Assembly: GCA_002077045.2 (NCBI GenBank) | Contig: KZ111158.1 | Coordinates: 71,029-135,028, forward strand | DNA: 64,000 bases | Direction: 5' to 3' | Source: Rachicladosporium sp. CCFEE 5018 | Taxonomy: Eukaryota; Ascomycota; Dothideomycetes; Cladosporiales; Cladosporiaceae | Shown: positions 1-10,269 of the stretch, piece after piece | Position numbering within the stretch: position 1 is the stretch's first letter | Layout: every line of letters starts with the position of its first letter | Notes under the pieces: model-generated | Told to the model about the DNA's origin: nothing | The model's database searches: none | Seen by the model: the letters and a program-made list of their open reading frames with translations, nothing else | Translations under genes and position numbers: made by a program

Positions 1-2540
1 CGATGCCCGCGGAAAGCAATACAGGAAAGCAAGTCGCAGCAGCAACGAGTGAAGAGAGATTCGTAGGGCAGCAAGCAGTGACAAACGCCCAAAGGCTGAC
101 TGTAACCTTGAGTCTACTGAGTAGCACAAATACCTTATGCAACCCACAACCTCGTCTTTGCTTGTCTCCGTCTATGTCCGCCAGGAAAGATAGACGAGGC
201 ACGCCAAGATTGGTGCCGGCGCCGCGATCTACAGCAAAAGTAGGCTCGAGAAGGACATGGCATGTCGAGGAAGGTAGCACAACACTGGGATAGTGCGCTT
301 GGCGGATACGCGCGAAGTGGGTGACGGAAACGACCTAGCCGTGCTGGCGCGTGGCTGTGCAAAGACAGCCATGGAGAAACAGATTCGAGGTCTGCAAGAT
401 GTCGGTCGGTGGACCCTGACGCAATGTTGGGGGGTGGCCAATCGCTCGGGTCCAACGGCTTTGTCGGCTCCATAGGCAGCTAAGGTTGGGTGGGAAGTCC
501 GTGGCCGAGAGAGCGAATGTTTTCTTTCGCTGACAAAGGGTGATACTCAAAGTCCCCTGGTAGTGCATTCGACATTGTCATGCAGGTTTACACTTGGCTG
601 GATGCCAATGTCGACCGCATATAATCTCCTAACACGTTCTTGGCACGGTCGTCGCAGCCATAAGTCATATCGAGGGTCCTGGGCAATAAGGAGCTGTCTT
701 GCCGTGTGTGCCGAGAGAAAACTTTAATCCATCCTCACCTCTGGCAATCATCCTCTCCAATGCCAAGTAGCGGACATAACACCGAGCGGCGTTCTGCCCA
801 GGCACCGAGGTTGTGGGATGGTGTGCTTACACACTTAGATGCTAGGGTCACATTGCCATTGGCATATCTCTCTCGGCTTCGATCCTTGTCGCAAGATTGG
901 ATGCGATTTGAACATCCGCAACCCACCTACTCAACGCACTAACGGCCGTTAAGCGTGAAAGTCAAGATCAGATGATGTCAACAGAGGTATGGTGCCTTGA
1001 ACTACATCAGACTTGCACCTCATTCAGTGAGCAGCTCAGCGAGCAGCTGCAATATCAGCCCGTCTCGACATGCTCAATCGCGCAGAATGCATCTTGGTAG
1101 AAGACCTTGGCAGTCGTCTACAGTACACGACACAGCCACCGGAGATCTGCACTCCCATCAGTCATCAGATACCAAGAAATCGCAAGACATCTCAAAGGCG
1201 ACCCACAGGTTGTTCGATTTCTCCGCCAGGTCTAGACCTTTGACGCAGGGCCAGTAGGGCTGAAGCGTTCGACTCAAGCCTTTTGTGCACAGCCTCACTC
1301 GTCATAATAACTGCCGGAGCCCAGAGATCCGAGCTGCGCGGAACGAGCTCCATGCTCCCTGTATGCAGGCACTTCGCAATTACTGATCAGCTGTGGGTAC
1401 CCTGCTCTCGACTTCATTGTTTCCGAACAGCGACTCCACTTCTTCCGTCGCGGTCTAGTCAAGTGTGTTGCACAGTGAGAACGGAATGGTCAAGTACCCA
1501 CTTCTTCCAACGACATGGCCTCCGAAACATCTCGCGACTTCTGTGGTCAAGCCTGGGCACACGAGTCTCAGAATCGATGACAAAACGATGAACCAAGACC
1601 GAAGCTTGTCCACGTGTTGGCCAGACCTTGGTCCCGAGAGACTGCCAAGTACAGCTAAGTACATCGTCCTGTTGCTGAACTCTGTACCACGTGCACCGGC
1701 TATCATCTCCTGCATCTACGCATCTCTAAAGCTTCTACTGTCTTAGCCACGGCAGCACCTAGCCGTAGCCGCGCCCTCGAGACTCCAAGCGGACGAAGTA
1801 CGCCTCAAGTGGCGCTTTGCTGTTCCAGACGAAGCTCAGCATAACATCACCTTGAGCTACGCCTCGGTCGCTACAACATACCGAGTGTGGCTAGGTACCG
1901 TACAAGTATTTTCCGCTACACTGACCTGTCGCTGGAGCTTCTACCGACTCAGCTGCGGTAATGCCTGACCGTACGCGCGCCCTCGAGAAGAGATAGACGT
2001 AAGCTGCTCAAATCAGGTCGTGCATCGGTTCGGAAAGTCAGACCATCACGCGCGCCCGAACGGGCTGCAGAGATTGCCAAACCTGTTCTCAGAACGCACA
2101 GAATGTGTACATCTTAGCAACAGACTCACATCAGTGGATCTTACCACGCTACACCTCGGCTATCTGCTGATGTCTAAGATAAGCAGCATTGGATCTGATG
2201 TCGGCACAGAGCAGCCTTGCCACACGGCCCGTGTGCCGACAAGCTTTCGGCACCTTCTGCCCAACGCAGTGACATCTTTTCCATGCCGATTTCCCGACAC
2301 ATTGGAAAGTATCCCGCCAAGCATTCGTCGGAAGACCATCCGATCTGCCTTATGCATTTCGCGACACCTGCTCTATCTCGTAAAGCTTTTGCTCCACAGT
2401 CAACGTGCAGTAGCTTAATCCAGCTCTGTGCCCAGCCTCAGCAACGCCTCGCTATGTTCTGCCAAGAAACAGCCACCGAGCCATGTGGACATAAATGAAT
2501 AAATCCGAGTAATGTCGCCACGCTTGCTTTGCAATCACTC
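1..2540. other. gene-free left end
   Basis: Only short overlapping open frames on both strands are present, none with a recognisable domain, good start context or plausible splice partners. I see no tRNA, no obvious repeat and no transposon ends. It may contain untranslated sequence of the UBX gene, which ends at 2541 on the minus strand, and degraded intergenic DNA. Confidence 0.5.
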
Positions 2541-3475
2541 TCACTTCACAATCAAGGCTGCGCTTGGCACCAGACCCGCCTCCTTGAGCGTCAACCCAAA
2601 GTCTGTCGCATCGTACGTCTTCTTCGGGAAATTGCTCGTGAAACTCGTAGCAGCCACCCCGCTCTCCGCCTCCAACGCATGTGCCACTTCGAACAACGTC
2701 GTCTCCGCAGGGAACGTCTTCATCACATTCCCACCCGACGTCTGCAACCTCAGCCTCGCCTCCGCATGATTAACTCCAGCCTTCGCAGCAGGCGCCGCCG
2801 CCGCCGCACCACCCGCCGCCGCCGTAGAAGGCGCGCCAGGATTATAAGCATCCGGATTAGCCCTCATAGCCTTCTCCTCATCCGCTTTCGCCTTCCTGGC
2901 AGCCTTATCCGCCTCAATCTTCGCCTTGATCCGCTCCTTCGCAGCCTTATCATCGATCTTCTCCTGCCTCTTCTTCTGCGCCTCTTTCACTTGCTCCTTC
3001 TTCTGCAAGTCCTCTTTGATATCTTCCGTCTCGCGCGTGTGCTTCTTGTTGATCTCGTTGTTCCTGCGTTGCGCGATCTTCTCCTCCTCTGCCTGCCTCG
3101 CACGCTTCGTCTTCAGCTTCTCTTTCAGCTCCGCTAGTCGTGCGGTCTTCTCTTCTTGTGTGAGTGGTGCGAGTTCCTCGGCCGACTCGGCGAAGTCTGT
3201 GTGGCCAGATTTCTCGGCGTGGAATTGGGCTTGGGACATGCCGCGGAATTTCTTCTGGCATTCATTGCAGACCATGCTCCGGGCTGTCTCGCCGGCTTCG
3301 AGGGCCGGGTTATCGTTTGCTGCATCTTCGGCTGTGTTCAACTCGGAGATGTTTTTGTCGGCGTTCGCGCCGAGCCAGTCTATGGCGTTGGCAAGGTTTC
3401 CGGATTTGGAGAGTGCGAGCTTGGATTTGTCTTCGGGAAGCCCATTTCTACCAGGGATTGCAGATCGGTAGACAT
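2541..3475 (-). CDS. UBA/UBX-domain protein (SAKS1/UBXN1-like) with apparent frameshift
   Basis: Probable Cdc48/p97 cofactor that binds ubiquitin through an N-terminal UBA domain and Cdc48 through a C-terminal UBX domain. The ATG at 3475 begins MSTDLQSLVEMGF, the typical start of the UBA domain. The rest of the UBA (LALSKSGNLANAIDWLG) and everything after it lie in another frame, so one base appears to be missing near 3433-3441. Downstream come a C2H2-like finger (CNEC...H...H), a long charged coiled coil (EEKTARLAELKEKLKTKRAR onward), an alanine-rich linker, and a UBX fold in the last 75 residues. No GT-AG intron can repair the break because coding similarity is continuous across it. It may be a sequencing error or a real mutation. 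The family call is strong; the state of the gene is uncertain. Confidence 0.8.
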
Positions 3476-4042
3476 GTTTGCGGTGTAGTGGGGGTTTGTG
3501 TCACTGTTGGGGGTGTCGGTGCCGGGAAGGGTTGCTTGAGAAGAAGGGTGGGTATTATTACGTTCTACAGTCCTGGATGAGCGAGTCGAGTGATTCGCCT
3601 GGAGTTGTGTATGAAGACAAATGAAGATCTGAGGATGTGTGTTCGATTGAATGTGCACATAGCTTGACGTGCCTGAGGTTCACCAACGGGGATGCCTCAT
3701 GACGTCGCCCAACTCTATTCGAGGCACCGACCTCCACGGGCTCTCAGGCTTGGAAAGCAGCGAATGCCGAGTGGGAGCGACCGCGTCACTATCGCTGCCA
3801 CATCCAAGGCACATGAGATACTCCACCTGCTAAGTAATCATTCAATACTTCACCTATAACGACACGTGCTCTGTATGCCAGTGAACGCGTCTTTGTCTCT
3901 ATTCGGTCAATCACTCTCACTGAGTGCAAGCAGTACTCCGTCTCCACAGTCCAGCCCCCTCAGTGAAACACCAGCTTCTGGATCATCTAAGAGACGTGCG
4001 TCGAACAACAAGAAGAAGTCTGTGACCAGACCACGCGACACC
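3476..4042. promoter_or_regulatory. divergent intergenic region, UBX gene / SCS2
   Basis: 567 bp between two head-to-head starts (3475 minus, 4043 plus), so it should contain both promoters. An ACGCGT hexamer lies near 3886. I see no clear TATA box. No separate gene is supported. Confidence 0.4.
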
Positions 4043-5043
4043 ATGTCGGTCGATTTGGAGCCCTCGGAGCTGGGGTTCAGACGTGAGTATACCTGGCGTG
4101 ATATCGGACAGGACACGCGACCATGGACTGATCTTATCCCCACACAGGCCCATTCAACAATGAAGTCTCTCAGGTCCTGCGACTACACAACCCGAACAAG
4201 GACCCCGTAGTCTTCAAAGTGAAGACCACCGCGCCAAAGCAGTACGCTATGCCACGCCAGCTCTACGTCAAACCCCCTGACTAATTACCCCTCAGATACT
4301 GCGTGCGCCCCAACTCCGGCCGCATCGAACCCCTCAAAGATGTCGAAGTCCAAGTTCTTCTCCAAGCAATGAAGGAAGATCCGCCTCCAGACGCCCGCTG
4401 CCGCGACAAATTCCTCGTCCAATCCGTCGGCATCCCAGCAGAGCAAGAAGCCACGAACACAGCGCAGATCTGGCACTCCATCGAGACGACAGCAAAGAGC
4501 AGCGTCCAGGAGAAAAAGATTCGCGTGACATTCCTACCCGCAGACGGCGGACATGCGACGAACGGCGGCAGCAGCGTGCACGATGACGACCACGGCGCGC
4601 CGCCAGCTTACTCGAACTCAAGCCCAAGCCCTGTAGCCGTCACACCGCAGCGGTCTGCTGGCCAAGTAGGCGGAATCTCCACAATCGATCAATTCCGCCC
4701 TGAAGGCGCACGATCCCTCGACCTTAATAACAAGGAATCCGCCTACGCTTCCCCTCCGTCCTCTAGCCAACCCGCGCAATCCGCTCTCAGCACTGTGACC
4801 AACGCAATCCCCACATCTAGCTCGGACTTGCAAGCACAGCTTGATGCCGCGAAAGCGCAGATCTCGAGATTGCAGGAACAGGCTACGGAGGGCTTGAGGC
4901 AGCGGAACATCATTAAGAAGGATGAGACGCCTGGTGAGGCTCTGGCGCAGAAGATGCAGAGTGTGCCCGCTGGAGGGGTGAGTGTGCCTATCACGGCGGG
5001 GCTGTGCTTGTTGTGCTTTTTGATTGCGTATTTCTTCTTCTAG
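4043..5043 (+). CDS. SCS2: VAP/Scs2-type MSP-domain ER membrane protein
   Basis: ER-resident tether that recruits FFAT-motif proteins to ER contact sites. Three exons: 4043-4082, 4148-4241, 4296-5043 (introns of 65 and 54 bp with GTGAGT and GTACGC donors and CAG ends), giving 293 residues. The spliced product starts MSVDLEPSELGFRRPFNNEV and contains the VAP core LRLHNPNKDPVVFKVKTTAP followed by QYCVRPNSGRIEP, which is interrupted by intron 2 and is correct only after splicing. A serine- and proline-rich linker, a coiled coil (DLQAQLDAAKAQISRLQEQ) and a C-terminal hydrophobic anchor (ITAGLCLLCFLIAYFFF) complete the usual VAP layout. The upstream in-frame ATGs lack MSP similarity, so the start at 4043 is preferred. 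Confidence 0.95.
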
Positions 5044-5442
5044 ATCGGCTGTTGTCTGAGCGGACTGGAGAGACGACAGGCAATGACCAGGCTGCGCATC
5101 TGAGCTTGATGCTCGAAGCTGCACCAGAGTCGAGCGGATGTGGGCGAGACTCTGGGATAGGGACTGGCACGACTGGTATAGACGAACGGAGGGGTTGAGG
5201 GGGGTGGAAGGCAGGCATTTGCGTGTACTCGCGTACCCTATCTGGCACTGGATCGGTTCATGTACTTTCTACCACTTCGTCGAATCCTGCCTGACCAAGC
5301 GTGATTTCCGCATATGCGTCAAGCGTGTGAGCGCGCAATAGCGGTCCATCAGTCCATTCGTCAAGATCTCCACTATATACATATAGCTACAAATCATGTA
5401 CACCCACATGCCATTCTCCATCCCCACGCCAATCACCCTGCA
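5044..5442. other. convergent 3' region between SCS2 and dynein light chain
   Basis: 399 bp between two 3' ends. The right half (about 5380-5530, running into the next gene) is strongly C/A-rich on the plus strand. No gene is supported. Confidence 0.4.
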
Positions 5443-5902
5443 CTACACACCAATCCACATCACACTAACCACAACATCCATCCCTCTCCCCTCCCCACCC
5501 TCCCACTTATAACTCCACATCCCATCCCTCTCACTATTCCAATACGCTCCACTAGCACTATGCATTCCTCGCTTCTCCACCTTGCCCTCACCATCTGCTT
5601 CCCGGCCTTCCAAGTGCTGTATTATCGTGCTCGTCACCGCGAACTTGTATTGCCCGGAATGAGACTCGGTTGAGGAGGGTTCTGAGGTTGTGGTGATTAT
5701 GAGAGATTGGAGGAGGGTGTTTATTATGCGCTCGTTTTGGGATTGGGTGTCGGCGTGGGTGTAGGAAGTTGCGGTAGAGAGGGTGGAGGAGCAGGCGAAG
5801 GTGGCGAGGTCGGTCAAGGTTGCGAGGGATATTGGCTTGGGTAGGAATTAGTACCAGAGCCTCCAGTCTTGTAGGATGGGAACGTACGCTGTTGATTGCC
5901 AT
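5443..5902 (-). CDS. Tctex-1-type dynein light chain
   Basis: Light chain of cytoplasmic dynein that binds the intermediate chain and cargo. Two exons: a 15-nt first exon 5888-5902 (MAINS) and 5443-5835, separated by a 52-bp intron with a GTACGT donor and a perfect TACTAAT branch site. The product is 135 residues. The family is recognised from QYKFAVTSTIIQHL and GMHSASGAYWNSERDGMWSY followed by GMDVVVSVMWIGV, which match the conserved beta-strands of Tctex-1 proteins. Splicing restores the expected N-terminus (SPISLATLTDLATFACSSTL). An internal ATG in the first reading register without the intron would lose this similarity. Its start lies 514 bp from that of VTC1, head to head. Confidence 0.88.
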
Positions 5903-6180
5903 GGCTCTGATGATTTGCGATGGACTGGCTATTGCGCCTCTCGGATTAATGATTCGAGAATCAAGACTTGTTGATGGGCTACTACGGCTCGGACGAAATA
6001 TGGCTAATCGCTAGTTGCGTAGTGTGTGCCAATACTGATCTGTACCGACTATTTACCTCCGTTACACAACAGCTGACCTGCAGCTGCCAGCACTCATAGT
6101 GGAGCTTAATAAGCTTAGGGTTGGCGGCCCATCGCCGTGCCGCGGCTAAGCTCAAAGGCCAATGACTGGCTCGTAGCTTT

Positions 6181-6186
6181 CACGTG
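6181..6186. promoter_or_regulatory. CACGTG motif, distal site upstream of VTC1
   Basis: Perfect palindromic E-box 231 bp before the VTC1 ATG. CACGTG is the core site of Pho4 in yeast and NUC-1 in Neurospora, bHLH regulators of phosphate starvation genes, and VTC genes belong to that regulon in yeast. Binding here is inference. Confidence 0.4.
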
Positions 6187-6281
6187 CGCTGCATGGGACC
6201 TTGCTGGAAGTGGGGATCGGAGGGTGATTGCTTTTCAATGCTGTCTATCTTGATGTCGCAGATTTCCAAAGGCGAAGCTAG

Positions 6282-6287
6282 CACGTG
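6282..6287. promoter_or_regulatory. CACGTG motif, proximal site upstream of VTC1
   Basis: Second perfect CACGTG, 130 bp before the VTC1 ATG and about 100 bp from the first. The pair sits in the 514-bp divergent region shared with the dynein light chain gene. The hexamer also occurs elsewhere in the window, so the pairing and position carry the weight. Confidence 0.42.
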
Positions 6288-6416
6288 AGCTTGGAGATAG
6301 GGAAGGTCTACAAGGAAAAATTCAGGAGAGGAAGCTATCAGACTAGTGAACCGACGAAAGCACTCGGCCTCCAGATTATAGCCAATCGAAGCCAGACAAC
6401 GACATCCATTTCAGCC

Positions 6417-6864
6417 ATGTCGAGCCAACCTCTCCTCCAGACTGCACCAGGTAAGACTTTCCGATGGCAATCGCAGCATCACATACTGATTCAACTGCTT
6501 TCCAGGCAAACGCATCGCCCTCCCCACCCGCGTAGAACCCAAAGTCTTCTTCGCCAACGAGCGCACCTTCCTCAGCTGGCTGAACTTCACCGTTATCCTC
6601 GGCGGCCTCGCCATAGGTCTGCTGAACTTTGGCGACAAAGTCGGCCAGATTAGCGCCGGCCTGTTCACACTCGTGGCACTGGCGAGTATGCTCTATGCGC
6701 TTGTCACGTTCCACTGGAGGGCGAAGGCTATAAGGATGAGAGGACAGGGTGGGTTTGATGATCGGTTCGGACCGACCGTCTTGGCGATTGCGTTGTTGGC
6801 GGCTGTGATAGTGAACTTTGTGCTGAGGGTCACTATGGGGAAGAGTGAGCGTCAGAAGGCTTAG
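6417..6864 (+). CDS. VTC1: vacuolar transporter chaperone subunit Vtc1
   Basis: Small membrane subunit of the VTC polyphosphate polymerase complex at the vacuole and ER. Two exons: 6417-6450 and 6506-6864, with a 55-bp intron (GTAAGA donor, TTCCAG end), giving 130 residues, close to the 129 of the yeast protein. The spliced sequence reads KRIALPTRVEPKVFFANERT followed by FLSWLNFTVILGGLAIGLLN, the conserved SPX-less VTC membrane domain with the R-T-FLSW signature. Three hydrophobic segments are visible (about residues 36-52, 60-78 and 100-120). Two CACGTG motifs upstream suggest phosphate control. The gene converges on the broken F-box-like gene that ends at 7039. Confidence 0.95.
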
Positions 6865-7038
6865 TGGTGGCAGGGTGGAGGGTGCAGCGTGTGGGGCAGA
6901 GGGACGTGGAGAAAAGGTTGGAGATGATCAGCCGTGTGTCTGCTGTGTGTGCTGTGCAAAGGACAGTGCTCGAGACGGAGGGGCTATGGCTGCACGGGGG
7001 TTTGTACATATGTATCTAGGTGGCCTGGGTCTGACTTT

Positions 7039-8076
7039 CTACCGCTGACATATACACCCAAGCCATCCAGCGCAATTTCTACATCCGAGATGGTCATCCT
7101 GTGACGGCACATCAACCACACTGCGCCCATCACCAGGCTGCAGCATTCCAGCAGCAGGACTTCGCCCTACGATCAACTCCATGAGCGGCCGTAGCATCTT
7201 AGCGAAGCCCTCTGCGATCTGAAAGTCGTCCGATGCATGGTGACGACAAGATCTGATCTGGCCTTCCTCAAGATTGACATCGAAAAGTATCATGCGATGG
7301 TTAGCAGTCCGGTGGAAGTCCCGCTCGTAATGCACATCGATGTGCAGGCTTCGAATGCGCGCCAGCATGCCTGTCGCCTTTGCTGTCCGGAAGGTGCCGA
7401 GAGCAGCACCGCACCAGGTGATCTGCTTTGGCGACGAGTGGTCCTTCAAGTTGCAGTCTGCGAAGAGAACAGCTCTGAACGTGCAAGTACTCCAACACAA
7501 CGGCAGCGCCTCTTGCCTCAGCTGGCGATTGCAGTACACCAGCGGCGGGAATTCGGCCAACTTGACTCTGGAGCGCCGCACGTACGGTGACGAGAACCTG
7601 GTATTGTCGCGATCACCGAGATCTGCTGAGTATTCCCAAATGCTGACTATGCGATCCCGGAGTGCGTCAAAGTAGTAAAGGAAAATTTGCTGTTGTATCT
7701 TGGCAGGAAGGCGAAGAAACCTGTCAAACACCGGATGAGCATCGTCGTCGAGCAGGAGCCGCTCAAGCGATAGGCGCCTCGCTTGTGTTTTGGTCGTGCC
7801 AGTCGCCAGCTTCCTTGCCCTGACGAATGCTGCGAGCTCGCTGAGACTACACGTGGGATACTAGACCAGATTGCGCTCACTACGATCCAGCATAACGTGT
7901 AACGTCTGGATGTTAGTAGAAGCCGGGACTGTGTACCCTCGCAACGTCAGTAGTCGTATAGCATCGCGGGAGGAGTGCAAAGGGTATGTTGGATCCGACC
8001 AGTAGTGTTTGAGGTGTCTCTCGAGACCGGACAGCAGCTTGCGGGTGCCTGGGGTGTACACTTCACGGGATTGCAT
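7039..8076 (-). pseudogene. F-box-like gene interrupted by in-frame TAG
   Basis: Paralogue of the gene at 8513-9550. Reading from the ATG at 8076, the frame runs 71 codons to a TAG at 7861-7863, then continues in the same frame for another 274 codons to 7039 with obvious similarity to its neighbour: LDRSERNL, stop, YPTCSLSELAAFVRARKL, then FDRFLRLPAKIQQQIF and FPPLVYCNRQLRQEALPL. Counting the stop as one codon, the locus is 1,038 nt, exactly the length of its paralogue. The candidate introns around the stop would be only 20-24 nt, too short. The downstream part lacks an ATG at the domain start. So it is a recent pseudogene by a single substitution, or a readthrough gene, or a base error. The family role would be a substrate adaptor of an SCF ubiquitin ligase, but that is unproven. 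Confidence 0.75.
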
Positions 8077-8512
8077 TGTGCTGATGCGTAGGGGTGATCA
8101 CGATTGCGAGGAGAAAGAAATATGGTGGAGGCTGCTGTACCAGGAAAGTAACGAAGTATGTAATGACAACACTTGGGAAGTGAAATATCTTTAATGCCAT
8201 GCATGATCAGGCTATTTATCGAAGGTCTCACTTCGATATCTCTCTCGGGGTCTTGTGTGAATAGCTGATCGTGTCTAGTGCGGGAGACATCCAGTCCTGA
8301 AGGTGCCGCCTTGAGACATGATGCTCGGACTGTCTCACAAGGATTGCTGTTTATGGCCTCTCTGGATGGCGAGTCGCCTTCTTATCGAGCTGATGAGTGT
8401 TTGAAAATTGTAGTCAGCATGAAGGTGACCATCATGCTTTTCCCCACCGATGTCGTGCGACATTCCGACTGTTGCAGGTACACCGACACCAGTATGGGAA
8501 AGCTCGCTTTCG
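8077..8512. promoter_or_regulatory. spacer between tandem F-box-like paralogues
   Basis: 436 bp holding the 3' flank of the gene at 8513-9550 and the promoter of the broken copy. No further gene is supported. Confidence 0.35.
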
Positions 8513-9550
8513 TCAGGACACATCAGCTCCCATCAGGCTTCCTCCCGACGCAAGCAACGCTTTCACCTTCTTCCCATCACCGAGCTGCAACTTTCCACCT
8601 GTACCAGGTCGCGTCCGCATATCCTGCAGCAGTGGATCGATCACTCCGATCAAACGCTTCGCAAGCCCAGCTTTGCGATCATCAGGACCACACTCCAATC
8701 GCGCAGTTCCTTGCATCAGATCGACAGCCAGAAAAACCATTTCGTGATCTCGAGTGCGTCCAGCACCGAAAGAATAATCGAATAAGATGCACAAGCTGCG
8801 GATACAACTGAGCATACCTGTGTCATGCGCTAGCCGGAAGCCATGACTTTCCGGAGGTGACCAAGATACATCGGTCGGTGAATCGCGAGAGGATCCATTG
8901 CAGTCTGCAAAGAGGCTAACGTCAATCTTCAAGCGACTCCAGTATAGAGGTAAAACCTCTTGGCGCAATTGTCGGTTGCAGTACACCACTGGCGGAAATT
9001 CCGTGTACCATGCTATATTTGGGCCAACCAGAATATTGGGCAGGTACTTGGTCTTCACCATATCCTTATAGTCCATCTCGTACTCGTCGAAGTAGTGCTC
9101 GCAGATCTGCTCCCGGAGCTCTGGCGGAAGATCTATGAATCTGGAGAACGTCAGGTTATCATCCGCAGCCATCAGCAGACTCTTGAGTTTCGAGCGTGGA
9201 GTCGCCGGAGTAATGGCAAGCTCTCGACCCAGTGCTCGCACAGAAATGAAACCACATAGCTCAGCAGTCGTGCAGTTCTCGTAGTGCAGTAAGTGCCGCT
9301 CACTGCGCTCCAGCATCTCCTGCAGAGCTGGACCTCGCGTGGTGAGTGGCATCGAGTAACTTCGTTTTTCCAGAAGGTCTCTAGCAGCGTATGACCACGT
9401 CTTGTGATTTTCGACCATCAGTGGATCCCGGCCCACGTAGTCGTGGCCCTGCCACGAGTAGCGTTGGAGTGCCCAGTAGCTTTGATGTCCCTTTATCAGA
9501 CCCGGGCCTGAGTGAAACCCCGTTGGTCCATCAGTGCTGTTGTAAGCCAT
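8513..9550 (-). CDS. F-box-like protein, intact member of tandem pair
   Basis: 345-residue protein starting at the ATG at 9550 (MAYNSTDGPTGFHSGPGLIK); the open frame extends further upstream but without similarity, so this ATG is chosen. An F-box-like helix region (FIDLPPELREQICEHYF) lies near residue 135, followed by TEFPPVVYCNRQLRQEVLPL, a pairing of motifs common to fungal F-box-like proteins. The C-terminus (GDGKKVKALLASGGSL) aligns with the neighbour at 7039. The N-terminal 110 residues differ from the paralogue except for LERSERHL. If it acts as an F-box protein it would bind Skp1; no substrate-binding repeats are visible. No introns are needed. Confidence 0.75.
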   Translation of the reverse strand: MAYNSTDGPTGFHSGPGLIKGHQSYWALQRYSWQGHDYVGRDPLMVENHKTWSYAARDLLEKRSYSMPLTTRGPALQEMLERSERHLLHYENCTTAELCGFISVRALGRELAITPATPRSKLKSLLMAADDNLTFSRFIDLPPELREQICEHYFDEYEMDYKDMVKTKYLPNILVGPNIAWYTEFPPVVYCNRQLRQEVLPLYWSRLKIDVSLFADCNGSSRDSPTDVSWSPPESHGFRLAHDTGMLSCIRSLCILFDYSFGAGRTRDHEMVFLAVDLMQGTARLECGPDDRKAGLAKRLIGVIDPLLQDMRTRPGTGGKLQLGDGKKVKALLASGGSLMGADVS

Positions 9551-9714
9551 GGCAATGGAGGGTGGAGGGATAGGATTCGAGTGGTATACGATGAGTGCGA
9601 ATGGATGTTTGACTATCGACCATGAGTGTTCGTGGAAGTGATGTGGAGTGCACGATGCGGCAAAGTGGATTTCCTGCCGCCTAGAGGAGTCACTCAAGGC
9701 TGATGCACCCCGCC

Positions 9715-10269
9715 TCACATCTTCGACTCCCCCTTCCACTTCTTCCCACCCTCCACACTCGCCTTATTATGCTCACACGTACTCACCACCGCTCCATCCC
9801 TCTCCCTCTTCAACAGGCCCCTAGTCATAGCCATGCGTTTCCCCACATGCGTAACCTCACACTCCATCACCAGCATCTCGCCCAGCGGCGCCGGCCTAAG
9901 ATACGTTACACTCAACGTCCGACTCACACCTCCATCCATGAACGGATTCCCCGGCTCGAGATTCGCCATTATAGCCAAGGACGTCAGCATATCGAACGCC
10001 GTACTTTGAAAGCCGCCGTGCATGTTGCCAGACATATTGCAGTGGAACTCAGAGACTGGGAAGGCGTATGTGACGAGGGTTAGGCCTTCTGGACTTTTCG
10101 TGATGGAGCGCAGGGTGACGTCTTTGGTGGTAAATTGTGAGTAGAAGCGATTGCTCTCGCCTTCGCGGGGCGCGAGGAAGGATCTTATGCGGTCTTCTGG
10201 GGAGAGGGAGGCGAAGCTTGAGCGGAGCCAGGAGGTTGCTTCCTCTGGGGTGGGTTTGGGATTGGACAT
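9715..10269 (-). CDS. hotdog-fold acyl-CoA thioesterase (PaaI/ACOT13-like)
   Basis: 184-residue single-exon protein from the ATG at 10269. The core reads HCNMSGNMHGGFQSTAFDML, the thioesterase helix motif with the catalytic-type N-M-H-G-G stretch and an acidic residue in the central helix, followed by SRTLSVTYLRPAPLGEMLVM, the matching beta-strand of the fold. Family members hydrolyse acyl-CoA esters as dimers or tetramers. The N-terminal 40 residues (EEATSWLRSSFASLSPEDRI) are helical and typical of fungal versions. No targeting signal is obvious. It is divergently arranged with the DMT transporter at 10957, which could mean shared regulation, but no functional link is known. Confidence 0.88.
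   Translation of the reverse strand: MSNPKPTPEEATSWLRSSFASLSPEDRIRSFLAPREGESNRFYSQFTTKDVTLRSITKSPEGLTLVTYAFPVSEFHCNMSGNMHGGFQSTAFDMLTSLAIMANLEPGNPFMDGGVSRTLSVTYLRPAPLGEMLVMECEVTHVGKRMAMTRGLLKRERDGAVVSTCEHNKASVEGGKKWKGESKM

Noticed and set aside
135..568. Several overlapping open frames at the left end
   Set aside because: All are short, overlap each other on both strands and show R/S/C-rich composition without any domain; they behave like random open frames in GC-rich DNA.
2529..3580. Plus-strand frames across the UBX gene (arginine/leucine-rich)
   Set aside because: They are antisense shadows of the K/E-rich coiled coil of the UBX protein.
3164..3580. Possible CRISPR or tandem repeat array anywhere in the window
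   Set aside because: No regularly spaced direct repeats were seen; the only long repeat is the RGS segmental duplication.
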